A DNA stretch of 64,000 bases, from positions 682,001-746,000 of the forward strand of contig CM049988.1 in NCBI GenBank assembly GCA_016630955.3, written 5' to 3'. The DNA is from Didymella arachidicola (Eukaryota > Ascomycota > Dothideomycetes > Pleosporales > Didymellaceae). Shown one piece after another: positions 11,879 through 22,639 of the stretch (positions within the stretch are counted from its first letter, which is position 1; every line of letters begins with the position of its first letter). The notes below the pieces were generated by a model. That model searched no databases. It was given only the letters and a program-made list of their open reading frames with translations, and was not told the origin of the DNA. Both the position numbers and the translations under genes were made by a program.

Positions 11879-14800
11879 CTACAGCTTGATCAAGCGCAAC
11901 AAGAACGTCGCCTTCTGGATCTCCTGCTCCTCCTCGGCGATGACTGTGTCGTTGTCCTTCTCGGGAATCTTGCCGTCGAGCTCCGTGATGGTGTGCTTGT
12001 CGACATTTCTCCTCAGCGCCTTCTCGAACAGTGGGCCCTGATTCTCAAAGGCTGCCTCCAGACCAACGTTTTCCGGATCACTCAGGATCTTGTACTCCAT
12101 GCCGACGTCGTCTGTGGCAACGAGGCCAGCTTTCTTGCGCAAGTCTTGCACGCGACGAATGACCTCACGTGCCAAACCTTCCTGCTCAAGCTCGGGGTAG
12201 CTGGCAACGTCCAAGATGATCAGGACATCGTTGTCTGTATTGAACTCCTGATCCTTGCTGTTGGCATCCTTAGCCAGTCCGCGCTTGACCAGAAGATCCT
12301 CGCCCTCCAGCTTGATGCCCTCAATGGTGATCTCGCCGTTCTTGATGTAGTCTTTGATCTCTTGGCTCTTCAGATTGGGCAACGCCTTCTTGACCTTGAC
12401 TGCGTCCTTCTTGAGCTTCTTACCCAAGACCGAGAAATCAGCAGTGGCTGTATACTGAACGTTATATTTCTCCTCATCGCTTGACAGCACGAGATCACGG
12501 ACATTCAGCTCCTCCAAGATGTAGTTCTGCAGAGACTTGATGTCGTCAAGGTACTGCTGGTCGGGGTGGATGACGACGAGTGTCTTTAGAGGAGTCTTCA
12601 AGCCCTTGTTTGCGCGATCACGGCAAATGCGACCGAGCTCAATGACTGACTGCATGCGCTTGACTTGGCGCTCTACATCCTCGTTGAAAAGCTCTTCACG
12701 TACGGTGGGGTATGGAAGGAAGTGCACACTGCGGTCGTCCTCGGCGCGGAGCTCCTTGGGGATGTGTGGCAGGAGGCGAAGGTAAATATTGTCGGTGATG
12801 AAAGGTGTGAATGGGGCGAGACCGCGGCAAAGAGTAAACAGGACCTCGAACAGGGTGTTGAGGGCATGCTTGGTATCCTCTAGACCGTACTCACCCTTGA
12901 GACGGCGACGGTTGAATCGAATATACCAGTTGGTGGTGTTGTCGATGAGCTATTCAGTCAGTCACTGTTCGTCAGGTTCACACTGATGTAGATTTCTTAC
13001 CTCGAGCAGACGCGGGACGACGGTGTACAGTCGGTATGCGGCCATCTCTGCGTTGACAAACTTGAGCAGGGATTGACATGAGGCCAAGATCCAGCGGTCG
13101 AGAACATTGGTGTTGGACTTCTCGGCAGCAGGGTCAAATTCGAAGTGGAGGTCAGCCACCTTCTTCAGAAGTGCAACTTGCTGGTCAAAGAATTGGTAGC
13201 TGTTCCACAGCGGCAGAAGCACCTTGGAAACGATGTCCTTTACACCTGCCTCCTTGAAGCGGAGGGTCTCAGCACGGACGACTGGCGAGTTGATGAGGTA
13301 CAACCGCAGCGCGTCCGAACCATAGCTTTCCATGACACCGAGAGGGTCAGGGTAGTTCTTCAGTCGCTTGGACATCTTCTTTCCGTCCTCCGCAAGCACA
13401 ATACCGTTGACAACACAGTTCTTGAACGGCAGCTTGCCAAAGAGATGTGTTCCGAGGACAGTCAATGTGTAGAACCATCCTCGGGTCTGGTCAAGACCTT
13501 CAGCAATGAAGTCACCAGGGAAGGACTTCTCAAACTGCTCAACATTCTCGAACGGGTAGTGCGCGCTTGCGTACGGCATAGATCCAGACTCGAACCAGCA
13601 GTCGAAGACCTCGGGCGTCCGCCTTAGAACACCCTTGCCCTGTTTGCTAGGAATGGTGATGTTGTCAATCTTGTCGCGATGGATGTCAGTCAGCTCGCCC
13701 TCGTAGCCACTGAGCTTCTTCAGCTCCTCGACACTGCCAACACAGACGACCTCCTTGCCATCATCACTAACCCACAGAGGTAGCGGTGTACCCCAGAAGC
13801 GGTTTCTTGAGACGGCCCAATCGGGTGAGTTCTGGATCCAGTTGGCGAATCGCTTCTCTTTTACGAAAGAAGGCACCCAGTGCGAGCCTTCGATGTTCTT
13901 GAGCATCTTCTCTTTGATGTCTTGGATCTTGATGAACCAGGACGGGACAGTTCGGTAAATCAAAGGTGTGTCAGATCGCCAGCAGAACGGGTAGCTATGG
14001 AGAAGCTGGGAGTCTACGATGAGCCTGCCCTTGGCTTTTAACAGCTTGATGATGCCCTTGTCCGCAGCCTTGACATGCTGACCCTCGAAATCACGGACAA
14101 CGGCCGTGTAGCAACCTGCATCGTCAACAGGGTTGGGAGGAAGTCGGTCCTCGGTGATAACACCGGCCTCCTTGGCGACACGGTAATCGTCCTCACCGTA
14201 CGCAGGGGCCTGATGAACGATACCCACACCGCTGTCTGCTGTGACGTATCCATCGTTCAGCACCTTGAAACCAAAGTCCTTGAATTCGTCATACAGGTAG
14301 TCGAACAGAGGCTCGTACTTCCAACCGAGCAGGTCTTTGCCCTTGAGCTTCTCCACAATCTTGAACTTTGCCTTTTTAGGATCCTTGTATAGCGTGCGAA
14401 GTAGTGCTTCGAGGAGGATGTAGTGCTTGCCGGAAGCTTCATCGAGGATCTTAACGTACTCGAAGTCGGGGTGTGCGCAGAGACCGGTGTTCATGGGCAG
14501 TGTCCATGGGGTGGTTGTCCAAGCAAGCAGACATGTGTTGGGATCCTCAACGAGAGGGAAGGTAACGACAACAGCGGGATCCTGTACATCCTTATAATTC
14601 TGCGAAGCTTCGAAGTTGCTGAGGGGTGTGGCCAAGGCAGTGCTGTAGGGCATGACCTTGAAGCCGCGGTAGACGGCGTTCTTCTCGTAGAGTTGCTTAA
14701 ACACCCACCACTCTGACTCCATGAAGCTGGTATTCATGGTCTTGTAGTCGTTGTCGAAGTCGATCCAGCGACCCAGCCTATTGATTGTGTGCCTCCACTC

Positions 14801-15244
14801 AGTCGCATATCGCATGACGATGGCTCGACACTTCTCGTTGTACTTGGCAATACCAATCTCCCTCACGGCGTCGCGACCAGACATACCAAGCTCCTTGTCA
14901 ATTTCGTACTCGATAGGCACGCCGTGTGTGTCCCACCCGAATCTGCGCTCGACATATCGTCCGTTCATGGACCAGTATCTTGGGATGATGTCCTTGATGG
15001 TTGAGGCCAAAAGATGGCCATAATGGGGCATACCCGTCGCAAAGGGAGGTCCATCGTAGAATGTATAAGGTTCTTTGCCTTTCGACTGTCACTATGGTGT
15101 TAGTCACTTCCCTCGATTGCGCCCAACCCTGTGCGCTCTCTGTATTGTGGATTTGCTTACCAGCTCGACCTGTGTCAGGAAGGCATCGATCTCCTCCCAG
15201 CGCTTGAGGATGCGCTCCTCTTCCTTGGGGAAGTCAATCGACAT
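11879..15244 (-). CDS. ILS1: Isoleucyl-tRNA synthetase, cytoplasmic
   Basis: Class I aminoacyl-tRNA synthetase that charges tRNA-Ile. Three exons, 15244-15161, 15085-13001 and 12949-11879 (introns of 75 and 51 nt), give about 1079 aa, close to the yeast enzyme. The HIGH-type signature is PHYGHL (residues 48-53) after the FYDGPPFATG motif. The editing CP1 domain follows (TTPWTLPMNTGL, GIVHQAPAYGEDDY). The KMSKS loop is KMSKR at about 598-602. The anticodon-binding region includes NWYIRFNRRRLKGE, and the eukaryotic C-terminal extension is present. There is no targeting peptide, so it is the cytosolic form. Two Gcn4/CpcA-type TGACTC cores lie upstream. Confidence 0.97.
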
Positions 15245-16228
15245 CTTTGGCGTGTTGTTGTCGAGTTGCTCTCATGGCGGGGCTGATTTTAATTGACTCC
15301 GACCTGCGCCTTTTCCCCACTCAGCCACTTTCCCCACTCAGCCACGCGATAACCTCGATAAGGGTTCCAGTCCTCTTGCTCCATCTTCTTCCTCGCTGCT
15401 TCGTCTATACTTTTCCATGTGCTGCATCGGAGGCCCGCTCCTGCGGTAATAGAGTCATCATAAGCTACGGACGACAAACAGGGTGGCATGAGCAGCATGT
15501 AGGAGCCAACGTGTCTTCTTAATTGCCATCAATGCTGGCGTTGTGATCAAACACCAGCCCGCTCTGTGCGTCTGTCGTAGCCGCGATCGAGCTTTGCCCA
15601 CCGTCGCCATGTCACGCTCCCCATTGCATTTTAGAGCCCCAAGCCTGAGCTGTCGCACGTCGCTTCCTGCAGCCCACGGCGTGAGTCGCGTGACGACGCT
15701 TGTGCGGCCCCTGCCGTGCTTCTGCGTTCGAAACACCTTCCACGCTTCTTGTCAATGACGTTAGCGACACATTGATGCCCCGTCTGTAGGAGGCTCACAT
15801 ACTGAATACTAGACTGCGAATCCTTATTTCCGTCTGTTACATGTAGACCGACAGTGCACACGCATCCGACGTCTTATTCTTTTAATATGTGTTCCCTTTT
15901 ACACTGCCTCATCTTTGCTGGATACGTGCCGCCGCTGCGGCTTTACTTCCAGTGCTGAGGTGTCGGAGCTGTGGTGACCTGAAACCGATCGGTCGGAGAC
16001 GAAGCGTGGAACGATGACAGCTCAAACAGTCCGGATCTGCGCAGACAGGATACCCGAGCATACCACCAGCAGACGATATTGCTGTTGTTGTCGAGGTCGC
16101 CGCACTCATAAACATCCTAACCTACGCAAGGCTTTGTCTTTACGAGCAATTATACATTCGTTCAGCTCACCAGCACGGTCCCCCAAGCGCACCACAAGTC
16201 CCTTACGATATCGATAGTCTAGTCGAAG
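15245..16228. promoter_or_regulatory. Divergent promoter region with Gcn4-type cores and a 17-bp tandem duplication
   Basis: Gene-free stretch of 984 bp between the IleRS start and the GPI-protein start. Next to IleRS, TGACTC at 15294-15299 and the reverse-strand TGACTC at 15452-15457 match the core of the Gcn4/Cpc1/CpcA site, which fits cross-pathway control of synthetase genes. A perfect tandem duplication, TTTCCCCACTCAGCCAC, occupies 15312-15328 and 15329-15345. Short open frames here lack supporting features. Confidence 0.5.
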
Positions 16229-17017
16229 ATGCGCCCATATGGCTGGTTTACCGTCATCAGTACGTTCGTCGCGACATCGTACGCCAATCCTGAACTTCCA
16301 CACTTCGAACTGCAACAGGCCAGCAGCACAAACGCGAACCCAGAGGAGCGATTGGTCGAAGGTGTTTGTAAGCGCGTAGCAATCTTGACACAACTCTCGA
16401 ACATGGCCGCGAACCAGACGCGACTCGATACCCTGCTTGCGGACAAGCAGCTCACCCAAGAGCAAGTCAACGACATCTTGTCGAGGAATGACGCGATCAA
16501 TGCTGAGTTGCAGCAGCTGAGCTCGAATACTACTCTCAGCGCCGAATGCGGTATTATCAATGCTCATAGAAAGGTCGTCAAAGGCTGCAAGAAGCTGGAT
16601 AAGCTGGAGAAGCTAGTGGAACTGGCAAACAATAAGACAGCATACAATGAGCACCTGGCAGGGGAGATCCTGAATCAAAAGCAGACCGAACAGCTGAAGA
16701 AGAACATGGAGACCGCAGAGCTCGAGCTGCAACAGTTGAAAAGCAATAGCACGCTGGTCGAACTATGCACGGATGAGATTGGTCTGCGACAAGATGGGGC
16801 CGCTGGGCACCTGGCTGGCGGTAGCATAGGGCGAGGTATGTGGCTTACTCGTTACACTGCTACATGCCATCACTGACTCTGTACAGCGGCCGTGGACAAC
16901 AGCGGTGCTATTAGTCTGACAACGAGTGACGCAGCTGCATCAAGTTTGAGTCCATTGCGAAACCTGTATATCGTATCGTTCGGAGCGATCCTTGCTTTTG
17001 CCTTTGTCTATACTTAA
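16229..17017 (+). CDS. Predicted secreted GPI-anchored helical protein, unknown function
   Basis: Two exons (16229-16835 and 16887-17017; 51-nt intron with donor GTATGT and acceptor TACAG) give about 245 aa. I do not recognise the family. An N-terminal signal peptide (about residues 1-20, ending SYA) is followed by a helical, Gln/Asn/Leu-rich region in which NAELQQL and ELELQQL recur, suggesting coiled-coil pairing. There are four Cys (VCKR, ECGI, GCKK, LCTD) that could form two disulfides, and several NxT/S sites. The end is a Ser/Ala-rich stretch, then a hydrophobic tail (NLYIVSFGAILAFAFVYT) directly before the stop, the pattern of a GPI-anchor signal. A cell-wall or plasma-membrane surface protein is inferred. 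Confidence 0.75.
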
Positions 17018-17645
17018 GCTTTATGTATCTGTATCTAATACAGCCATTCCAGACCTTTCGCTGATATACCTACAGTCGTGCCCAATTATTCAGTCTCGTC
17101 GAGTTATACACGTACACCACACTGCTGGAGCCTGATGCATAGATCCAAACCGAGCTCGCATGAGCCTGTGCGTGTTGTGATATTACTACGATGTATATCA
17201 TGACCCGAGCCGCGAGCTGGGTTCTGTTTCTGCAGACAATCTTCAATTCATGAAACTCACAACAACGAAATTTTACGGGACTTCTTGCCGTATCCCGCAC
17301 GAACTAACTGCAGCTATTCTATGGCTGTGTCGATAAGCGCTGGACTCTGCCAACGATCGAGATGGAAGCGATAGAGCACGATGATGACATCGCTAGGAAT
17401 ATCCACCACATTGGAACGACGTTCGCTACACAGCGCTCGGTCCTCGGGCTGCAGGTCAGACAATTTTCAGCTCGAAATGCTCCACTTACTGTCGCTCCGA
17501 GCATCGATTCACTCTGAGAAAGACGGGAGGAGCTGTGAGTCGTAGCTGCCGGAAAGCTTTGACAATGGGTCAAAGTACTGCAACAAGGTCACCATCGTGA
17601 TCATCTCCAAAGGGACAGCACCTTATACCGGCATGCTCACATACC

Positions 17646-17919
17646 TAGTGATGGACCATATCCGGGATAAAGCACGAAAAAGCTTGGATATCCCGAATAT
17701 GGGATATATCCAGGATATCCAGGATAGGCTTAGAAGTGGGGCTGTTTTTGCCCGAAAAACCACTTTATATCAGCTCGCTAGGCTTTTTTAAGCGAAAGAG
17801 TTGCTTTGTTAGCACACCAAGCCTAAAATAGTCCTAGACTCTATCCATCTTATCCCAAGAATGTTAGGATATCCACGGGATATCCGGCTTATCCTTGGAC
17901 AGTATCTAGCCCATCGCTA
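17646..17919. mobile_element. MITE-like element with imperfect TIRs and TA flanks
   Basis: The left end TAGTGATGGACCATATCC...GGGATAAAGC and the reverse complement of the right end TAGCGATGGGCTAGATACTGTCC...GGATAAGC align over about 30 nt with mismatches and small gaps. Inside them, GGATATCC-type palindromes repeat near both ends (17685-17720 and 17873-17886). TA dinucleotides sit at both outer borders, as expected for TA target duplication by a Tc1/mariner-type transposase. The 274-bp body has no coding capacity. It is probably a non-autonomous MITE; boundaries are approximate. Confidence 0.6.
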
Positions 17920-18283
17920 CACATACCCCCAGCTCGGGCTCAGCTCACGTTTAACGGAACCAATTCACTATCTAATGATAGTAGAGAATAGGCTTTCGGT
18001 CTGAGTAAATCGGCGCTCGCATGCGGCTTAACATTTGCTTGTGTGGGGCCGACTTGCATCCAACATCATCGAACTTGCAAACCCTTCGATCACCATCTGG
18101 CTACAAGATAATATCACTCTAGGAACGCTTCAGGTAGCGTGTGTGTAAACAATTCGAGATGAGTTCTAATATGTGGGCTAATAAGGCAATTTAGCCATAT
18201 TAGTTTCGGCTACAGGTTACTGCACCTTAACGCATTGACACGTGAGGTCGCGAACAGCAAACGTCGGATGTCGGACCGGGAAA

Positions 18284-18667
18284 GCACAGCTGAGGTCGCG
18301 GTTAAGCCAACCAACACTAGGAGCTGAGTTGTGGCTTAGCAAACCCACCTAACTACATAAAAGCTAAGCATATTTTTTTTAACATTTTCTAAACATATTA
18401 GTAGATTTAGATTAGGTTTAGTCTAAGGTTAGGGTTAGTCTAGGGTTAGAGTAAGTTAAGATTAGGGTCAGATTTTAGGTTAGAGTCTTCTAGAATATAT
18501 TTAATATAGTAAATCTGACTTTTTGTAACTGATATGTTCTTAATATATTAGACCTTAGCTAAGCTAACTATCTAATACGTAAGCGTGTGTGCTAAGAGTG
18601 CCTTGCATTAGCGCTATAGTCAGCTGAACTTTAGCGTTGGTCGGCTTAAGTGTATCCTCAGCACAGC
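18284..18667. repeat. Inverted-repeat element enclosing telomere-like sequence
   Basis: The left arm GCTGAGG...GTTAAGCCAACCAACACTA (about 18289-18320) matches the reverse complement of the right arm GCTGAGG...CTTAAGCCGACCAACGCTA (about 18631-18664), differing mainly by transitions. The arms continue inward with lower similarity (GCTTAGC / CTTAGCTAAGC type motifs). The roughly 380-bp element has no open frame. Transition-biased differences and AT richness fit C-to-T (RIP-like) decay. Whether it is a MITE, an LTR remnant or a palindromic repeat cannot be decided from one copy. Confidence 0.5.
18408..18480. repeat. Degenerate telomere-like (TTAGGG)n tract
   Basis: Two exact TTAGGG hexamers (18429-18434 and 18462-18467) lie among one-off variants such as TTAGTC, TAGGGTTAG, ATTAGG and TTTTAGG over about 70 bp, all in the same orientation. 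This is more than expected by chance but too degenerate to be a working telomere. It may be an interstitial telomeric relic or simply AT-rich low-complexity sequence. Confidence 0.45.
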
Positions 18668-19314
18668 TCCAATATGCATGTATGAATTACTAGATACCTA
18701 ACTCACATCCTAAAGACCTAGCCGTACGACATCTCTCGGCATGCGTAACGATCTAGGTGAGCCTCATAACAGACAGCGATAATTACCGCGCTAAGGCCAA
18801 ACTAAATGAAACCTAGGTCGCAACGATCGATCTCAAGATGACTCTCGAAAATTGTCTTGCTTCCTGTCATCAACGATCTCGAGGCGATTGTGGCGTCTTC
18901 ACCAAAAAGGAGCGTCTGAGACCTTAGCGTGGCTGTAACATGGCGGGATGCACAACATCGGTACCGGTATCTGGATATATTGCTCTGACAGAGTGCACGC
19001 TGCCCACCTCCGTCCTAGGCCCAGCACGGACTGCAGTATGTTCAGGTCACGCCGATAGCTCATGATTGCCCCGATGCCTTGGTAATCCTTACCCTCCACG
19101 CGCGATGTAATTGCCTTGCCGCATTAAGATGTGGAAGTTGAGCATCAGCGTCCGGTCGTTGCAGCCCAAGTGGCTTGCCTTGGCTAGCTTCGTCGACATT
19201 GAATAAAGCTACCCTCCGACTGACTGTACATGGAGGTATTCAACAATCTGCATCATCCTTGTCGAATTCTCAGTCAGCATCTCTGTCTCGACCTGTTTGA
19301 GTCAGTCTGACACC

Positions 19315-21192
19315 ATGTCAAACGCTCAAAAAGTCCACGCTCTCGCCAACCAGAGCCAGGACTCTCTCGACGATGCCGAGAAGGGCGTATACGACAGCAC
19401 GGTAGCGTTGAAAGCACCTCATTCATTTTTCTACACGATCGAAGGACGAACGACACAGCTCAATCCGCTACTGTCACCTGTATCGCCAGTCCACGAGGGT
19501 ATCACAACCTGCACGAGCGTACCGGAACTCACACTGCCGAAAGCATCGAAGAGCGAAGTTAGCCATGTCGAAGTGATCGCGGAGACTAAAAAGCCCGCAC
19601 CAGTAAAACGAAAGATCAGTCGATGGATACTATTCGAGCTATGGTTCAACGTCTACCGTCGATTCTTCACGTTTGTCGTTGTGTTTAATCTAATCGGCAT
19701 CATTCTTGCTGCCACTGGACATTTCATATACGTAGAGAACCATCTGGGCGCGTTAGTATTGGGCAACCTGCTCATGGCCATCCTTATGCGCAACGAATTA
19801 TTTGTTCGATTCCTCTATCTGATCGCCATATACGGGCTACGAAGCGTACGTCCCCCTCATTCTGGTCCAACTTCATTACTAATGATCATCTACAGTGGGC
19901 GCCGTTGCGCGTCAAGCTGGCAGTCAACTCTGCGTTGCAGCATCTGGGAGGTGTTCACTCGGGTTGTGCGCTATCCGGCGCAGCGTAAGTTCGCCCGTTT
20001 CGGGTAAGGATCTACCAACTAACTACTCTGCAGCTGGCTTGTCTACAAGATCGTCGACATAGTACGACACCGGGCGGTCCAGCATCCGGCTGTGATTGCA
20101 AGTGGAATCGTCACAAATTTCTTCATCATCATTTCTGTTCTCAGTGCCCTGCCTTGGGTCCGCAAGTAAGTGATGATTCGCTGGAGTCTCTTAATAAAAA
20201 CTAACACTTCGATAGCACCTACCACAATGTTTTCGAGAAACATCACAGGTTCATTGGCTGGCTTGGACTAGCAGTATGTGTCTAGACGCTCTTCTACACC
20301 TCAATACTGACAGACGTCTCTAGATGACATGGGTGTTTGTGATCATGGGCAACACCTACGACATCAAGCGGGGTCAATGGCGGACCGACTCCCACTCTCT
20401 ACTCAGTGCGCAAGAGCTCTGGTTTGCTGTATTTATGACAATCTTGTGAGTTTGACAACCTCCTTATGCATGATGACACTGACAGGCACAGCGTTCTCAT
20501 CCCATGGGTTACCCTGCGCGAAGTGCCAGTCGAGGTGGAGATCCCTTCGCCCAAAGTGGCAGTTCTCAAGTTCGAGCGCGGCATGCAACAAGGCCTTCTA
20601 GGCCGCATCAGCCGCACTTCAGTGATGGAGTATCATGCCTTTGGTATCATCAGTGAGGGCCGAAAAGCTACACACCACTACATGATCTGCGGCGTGCAAG
20701 GTGACTTCACCAAGAACCTTGTGGCGAATCCTCCAAAAACAGTATGGACGAGGCAATTGAAGTTTGGTATGCACTTCTATCTTAGTTGAAGGTATCCCTC
20801 ACTGACAGTAAGCAGCCGGCGTCGGCCACGCATCAGCAATGTACAAGCGCGGCATCCGCATCTGCACAGGAACCGGCATTGGTGCAGCGCTCTCAACATG
20901 CATCCAAAGCCCCGACTGGTTCCTCATCTGGATCGGCTCCGACCAAGAGCGCACCTTCGGACCTACTATCACTGGCCTCATCAGGAAGCATATCGAGCCC
21001 GAAAGGATGATTCTCTGGGATTCTAAGAAGCGTGGTGGTAGACCAGATAGCGTCCAACTGCTCAAAGATACGTGGAAGAGTTGGGGTGCTGAGGTCATAT
21101 ATATTACGAGTAATATGCAGGGCAATGATGAGATGATGCAAGGGTGTCGCGCAGCGGGTCTGCATGCGTTTGGTACATTGTGGGATTTTTGA
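19315..21192 (+). CDS. TmpA-like integral membrane flavoprotein
   Basis: Seven exons (19315-19845, 19896-19984, 20034-20165, 20216-20273, 20324-20445, 20486-20766, 20816-21192; introns 40-50 nt) all join in phase to give about 529 aa. The N-terminal 110 residues are hydrophilic. Transmembrane segments follow (FFTFVVVFNLIGIILAATG, LGALVLGNLLMAILM, VIASGIVTNFFIIISVL, LWFAVFMTILHSVLI), with His and Arg between them. The C-terminal half is a soluble reductase-like domain with GTGIGAAL (a nucleotide-binding glycine motif) near residue 416. The layout matches Aspergillus nidulans TmpA, a putative membrane flavoprotein that regulates conidiation, and the related transmembrane parts of fungal NRPS-like proteins. 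The true start is the ATG at 19315, because the frame upstream has no ATG. Confidence 0.8.
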
Positions 21193-21331
21193 ATGATAGA
21201 GCAGGCATAGGCGTTCTGGGACTTGCGGTTGGCTGTATTGTTGAAGGAGCTTTCAAGAGCATGTAGGCAGTTTAGACGTACATAGTAACCACTGCGGCAA
21301 ACAAAGATCATTGATTCTATTACTATACTGC

Positions 21332-22198
21332 TTAGCAAATACCAATGACTCCGTTCACTGGTACATCAATACTCGTTGTGTAGCTTGCCGCATCACTCAG
21401 CAGATAAACGTACGCGCCACCCAATTCCTCGACCTCCGCCAATCGTGGAATGCCCCCGTAGTACTTCAGCTGCTGCTCCCAGTCCGGCTGCTGTTCCACC
21501 CAGTACGTCATTGCCGTCTTGACGAGGCCAGGGGATACAGAATTGACGCGGATCCCGTACTGCGCCCATTCCATAGCGAGGGTGTGCGTCATGTTCTTCA
21601 CGCCTGCTTTCGAGGCGCCGTAGGGTGCGGAGGGTACGCGCTTGTTGGGGCGATGCGAAGCCATAGAGGCAGTGAACACGATGGAGCCTTTGACGCCTTG
21701 CTTGATGAACGCTCGTGCTGCGCACCGCGCGGTATAGAAGGAGCCGTAGAGGTTCACTCCCCAGAGTTGGTCGATCTCTTCTGTTGTGAAGTCCAGTGCG
21801 GGCTTATGCTTCGTGCGACCGGCGTTGGCGACCATGCCGTGTAGACCACCGCCTTCAGATAGGATCTTGTCGACGGCGGCTTGGATGGATTCTTCTTTTG
21901 TTACGTCGGCTTGTAAGTTGAAGAGTTGGCCTGGGTATTTCTTTGAGACGGCGGCGAATTCGTCGCCTGCCTCGCCGATATCAATGGAGTATATCTTTGA
22001 GGCACCGTTGGCCAGGCAGCAGTCTGCTATGCCGAGTCCAATGCCTTTTTGAATTATCAGCGATGTACTGCTAAAGGATCAATTGGCTGCACTACCTCTG
22101 TTAGCACCTGTGATAGCGATGATCTTGCCCTCGAGCTGAACTTTCTTCACAGGACCCGACTCTGGCACGGCATTCATCTTGGTTGCTGACGATGACAT
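21332..22198 (-). CDS. Short-chain dehydrogenase/reductase (classical SDR)
   Basis: NAD(P)-dependent oxidoreductase of the classical SDR family, about 271 aa from two exons (22198-22096 and 22044-21332). The intron (51 nt) splits the TGANRGIG cofactor motif (residues 30-37) and ends in AAAAAG, a less common acceptor; the join is required by the motif. Other landmarks are VANAG, the catalytic Ser in TASMAS and YGASK (Tyr/Lys). The C-terminus GGAYVYLLSDAASYTTSIDVPVNG is standard. It resembles fungal sorbose reductase/arabinitol dehydrogenase-type enzymes (Sou2-like), but the substrate cannot be told from the sequence. Convergent with the TmpA-like gene, with 139 bp between stops. Confidence 0.9.
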
Positions 22199-22639
22199 TT
22201 TATGTGAAGTGTCAATGCCAATATGGAGAGGATATGGGCCAGGAGAAGTTTGCTTCACGTGAGCGGGTGTGTGCTCAGAAGAAGAGAGGATGACTTCTAT
22301 AGGCTGTCAAAGATATCTTCGTCCAGTAAGCTTGTAGATGGCTTTATACTCTCCTGAGCTTCGCATACCCCGCCTCTTTCCCCGTAATTTACCCCATATC
22401 TGGACTGTTGTAATCCACTTTGCATCGTGACGAGCAGTACGATGCATGTAGGCCTCGTAGACGTGTGCCACGAGACGAGGCACATTTGCCGGATGCCGAG
22501 AGCTGATTAACCGAAAGCAACCTGATCAACGTTTGAACCACCCAAACAACTTTGGTAGCAGTATCCCTTTATTGGTTGGTATTCATCTACGATATGTTTA
22601 TTTGAACGCCGTTTCCTTTGGCGGTCCCAGTAAAAGTGT
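22199..22639. other. Spacer SDR / deformylase
   Basis: Stretch of 441 bp holding the SDR promoter and the 3' flank of the deformylase gene. No other feature was seen. Confidence 0.5.

Larger units (their letters stand above)
17018..19314. other. Gene-free AT-rich island with repeat elements
   Basis: No gene is supported in this 2.3-kb stretch. It holds two non-coding elements with imperfect terminal inverted repeats (17646-17919 and about 18284-18667) and degenerate telomere-like sequence (about 18408-18480). Base composition falls towards A/T in the middle. The direct repeat TGAGGTCGCG occurs at 18242-18251 and 18291-18300. The last 500 bp form the promoter of the TmpA-like gene. Confidence 0.6.

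Noticed and set aside
16106..16567. Minus-strand 153-codon frame
   Set aside because: Antisense to the GPI-protein exon, which has a signal peptide, clean intron and GPI tail on the plus strand.
17308..17573. Open frames on both strands before the MITE-like element
   Set aside because: Plus frame has an ATG only internally and the minus frame has none; no domain. Possibly a gene relic but not supportable.
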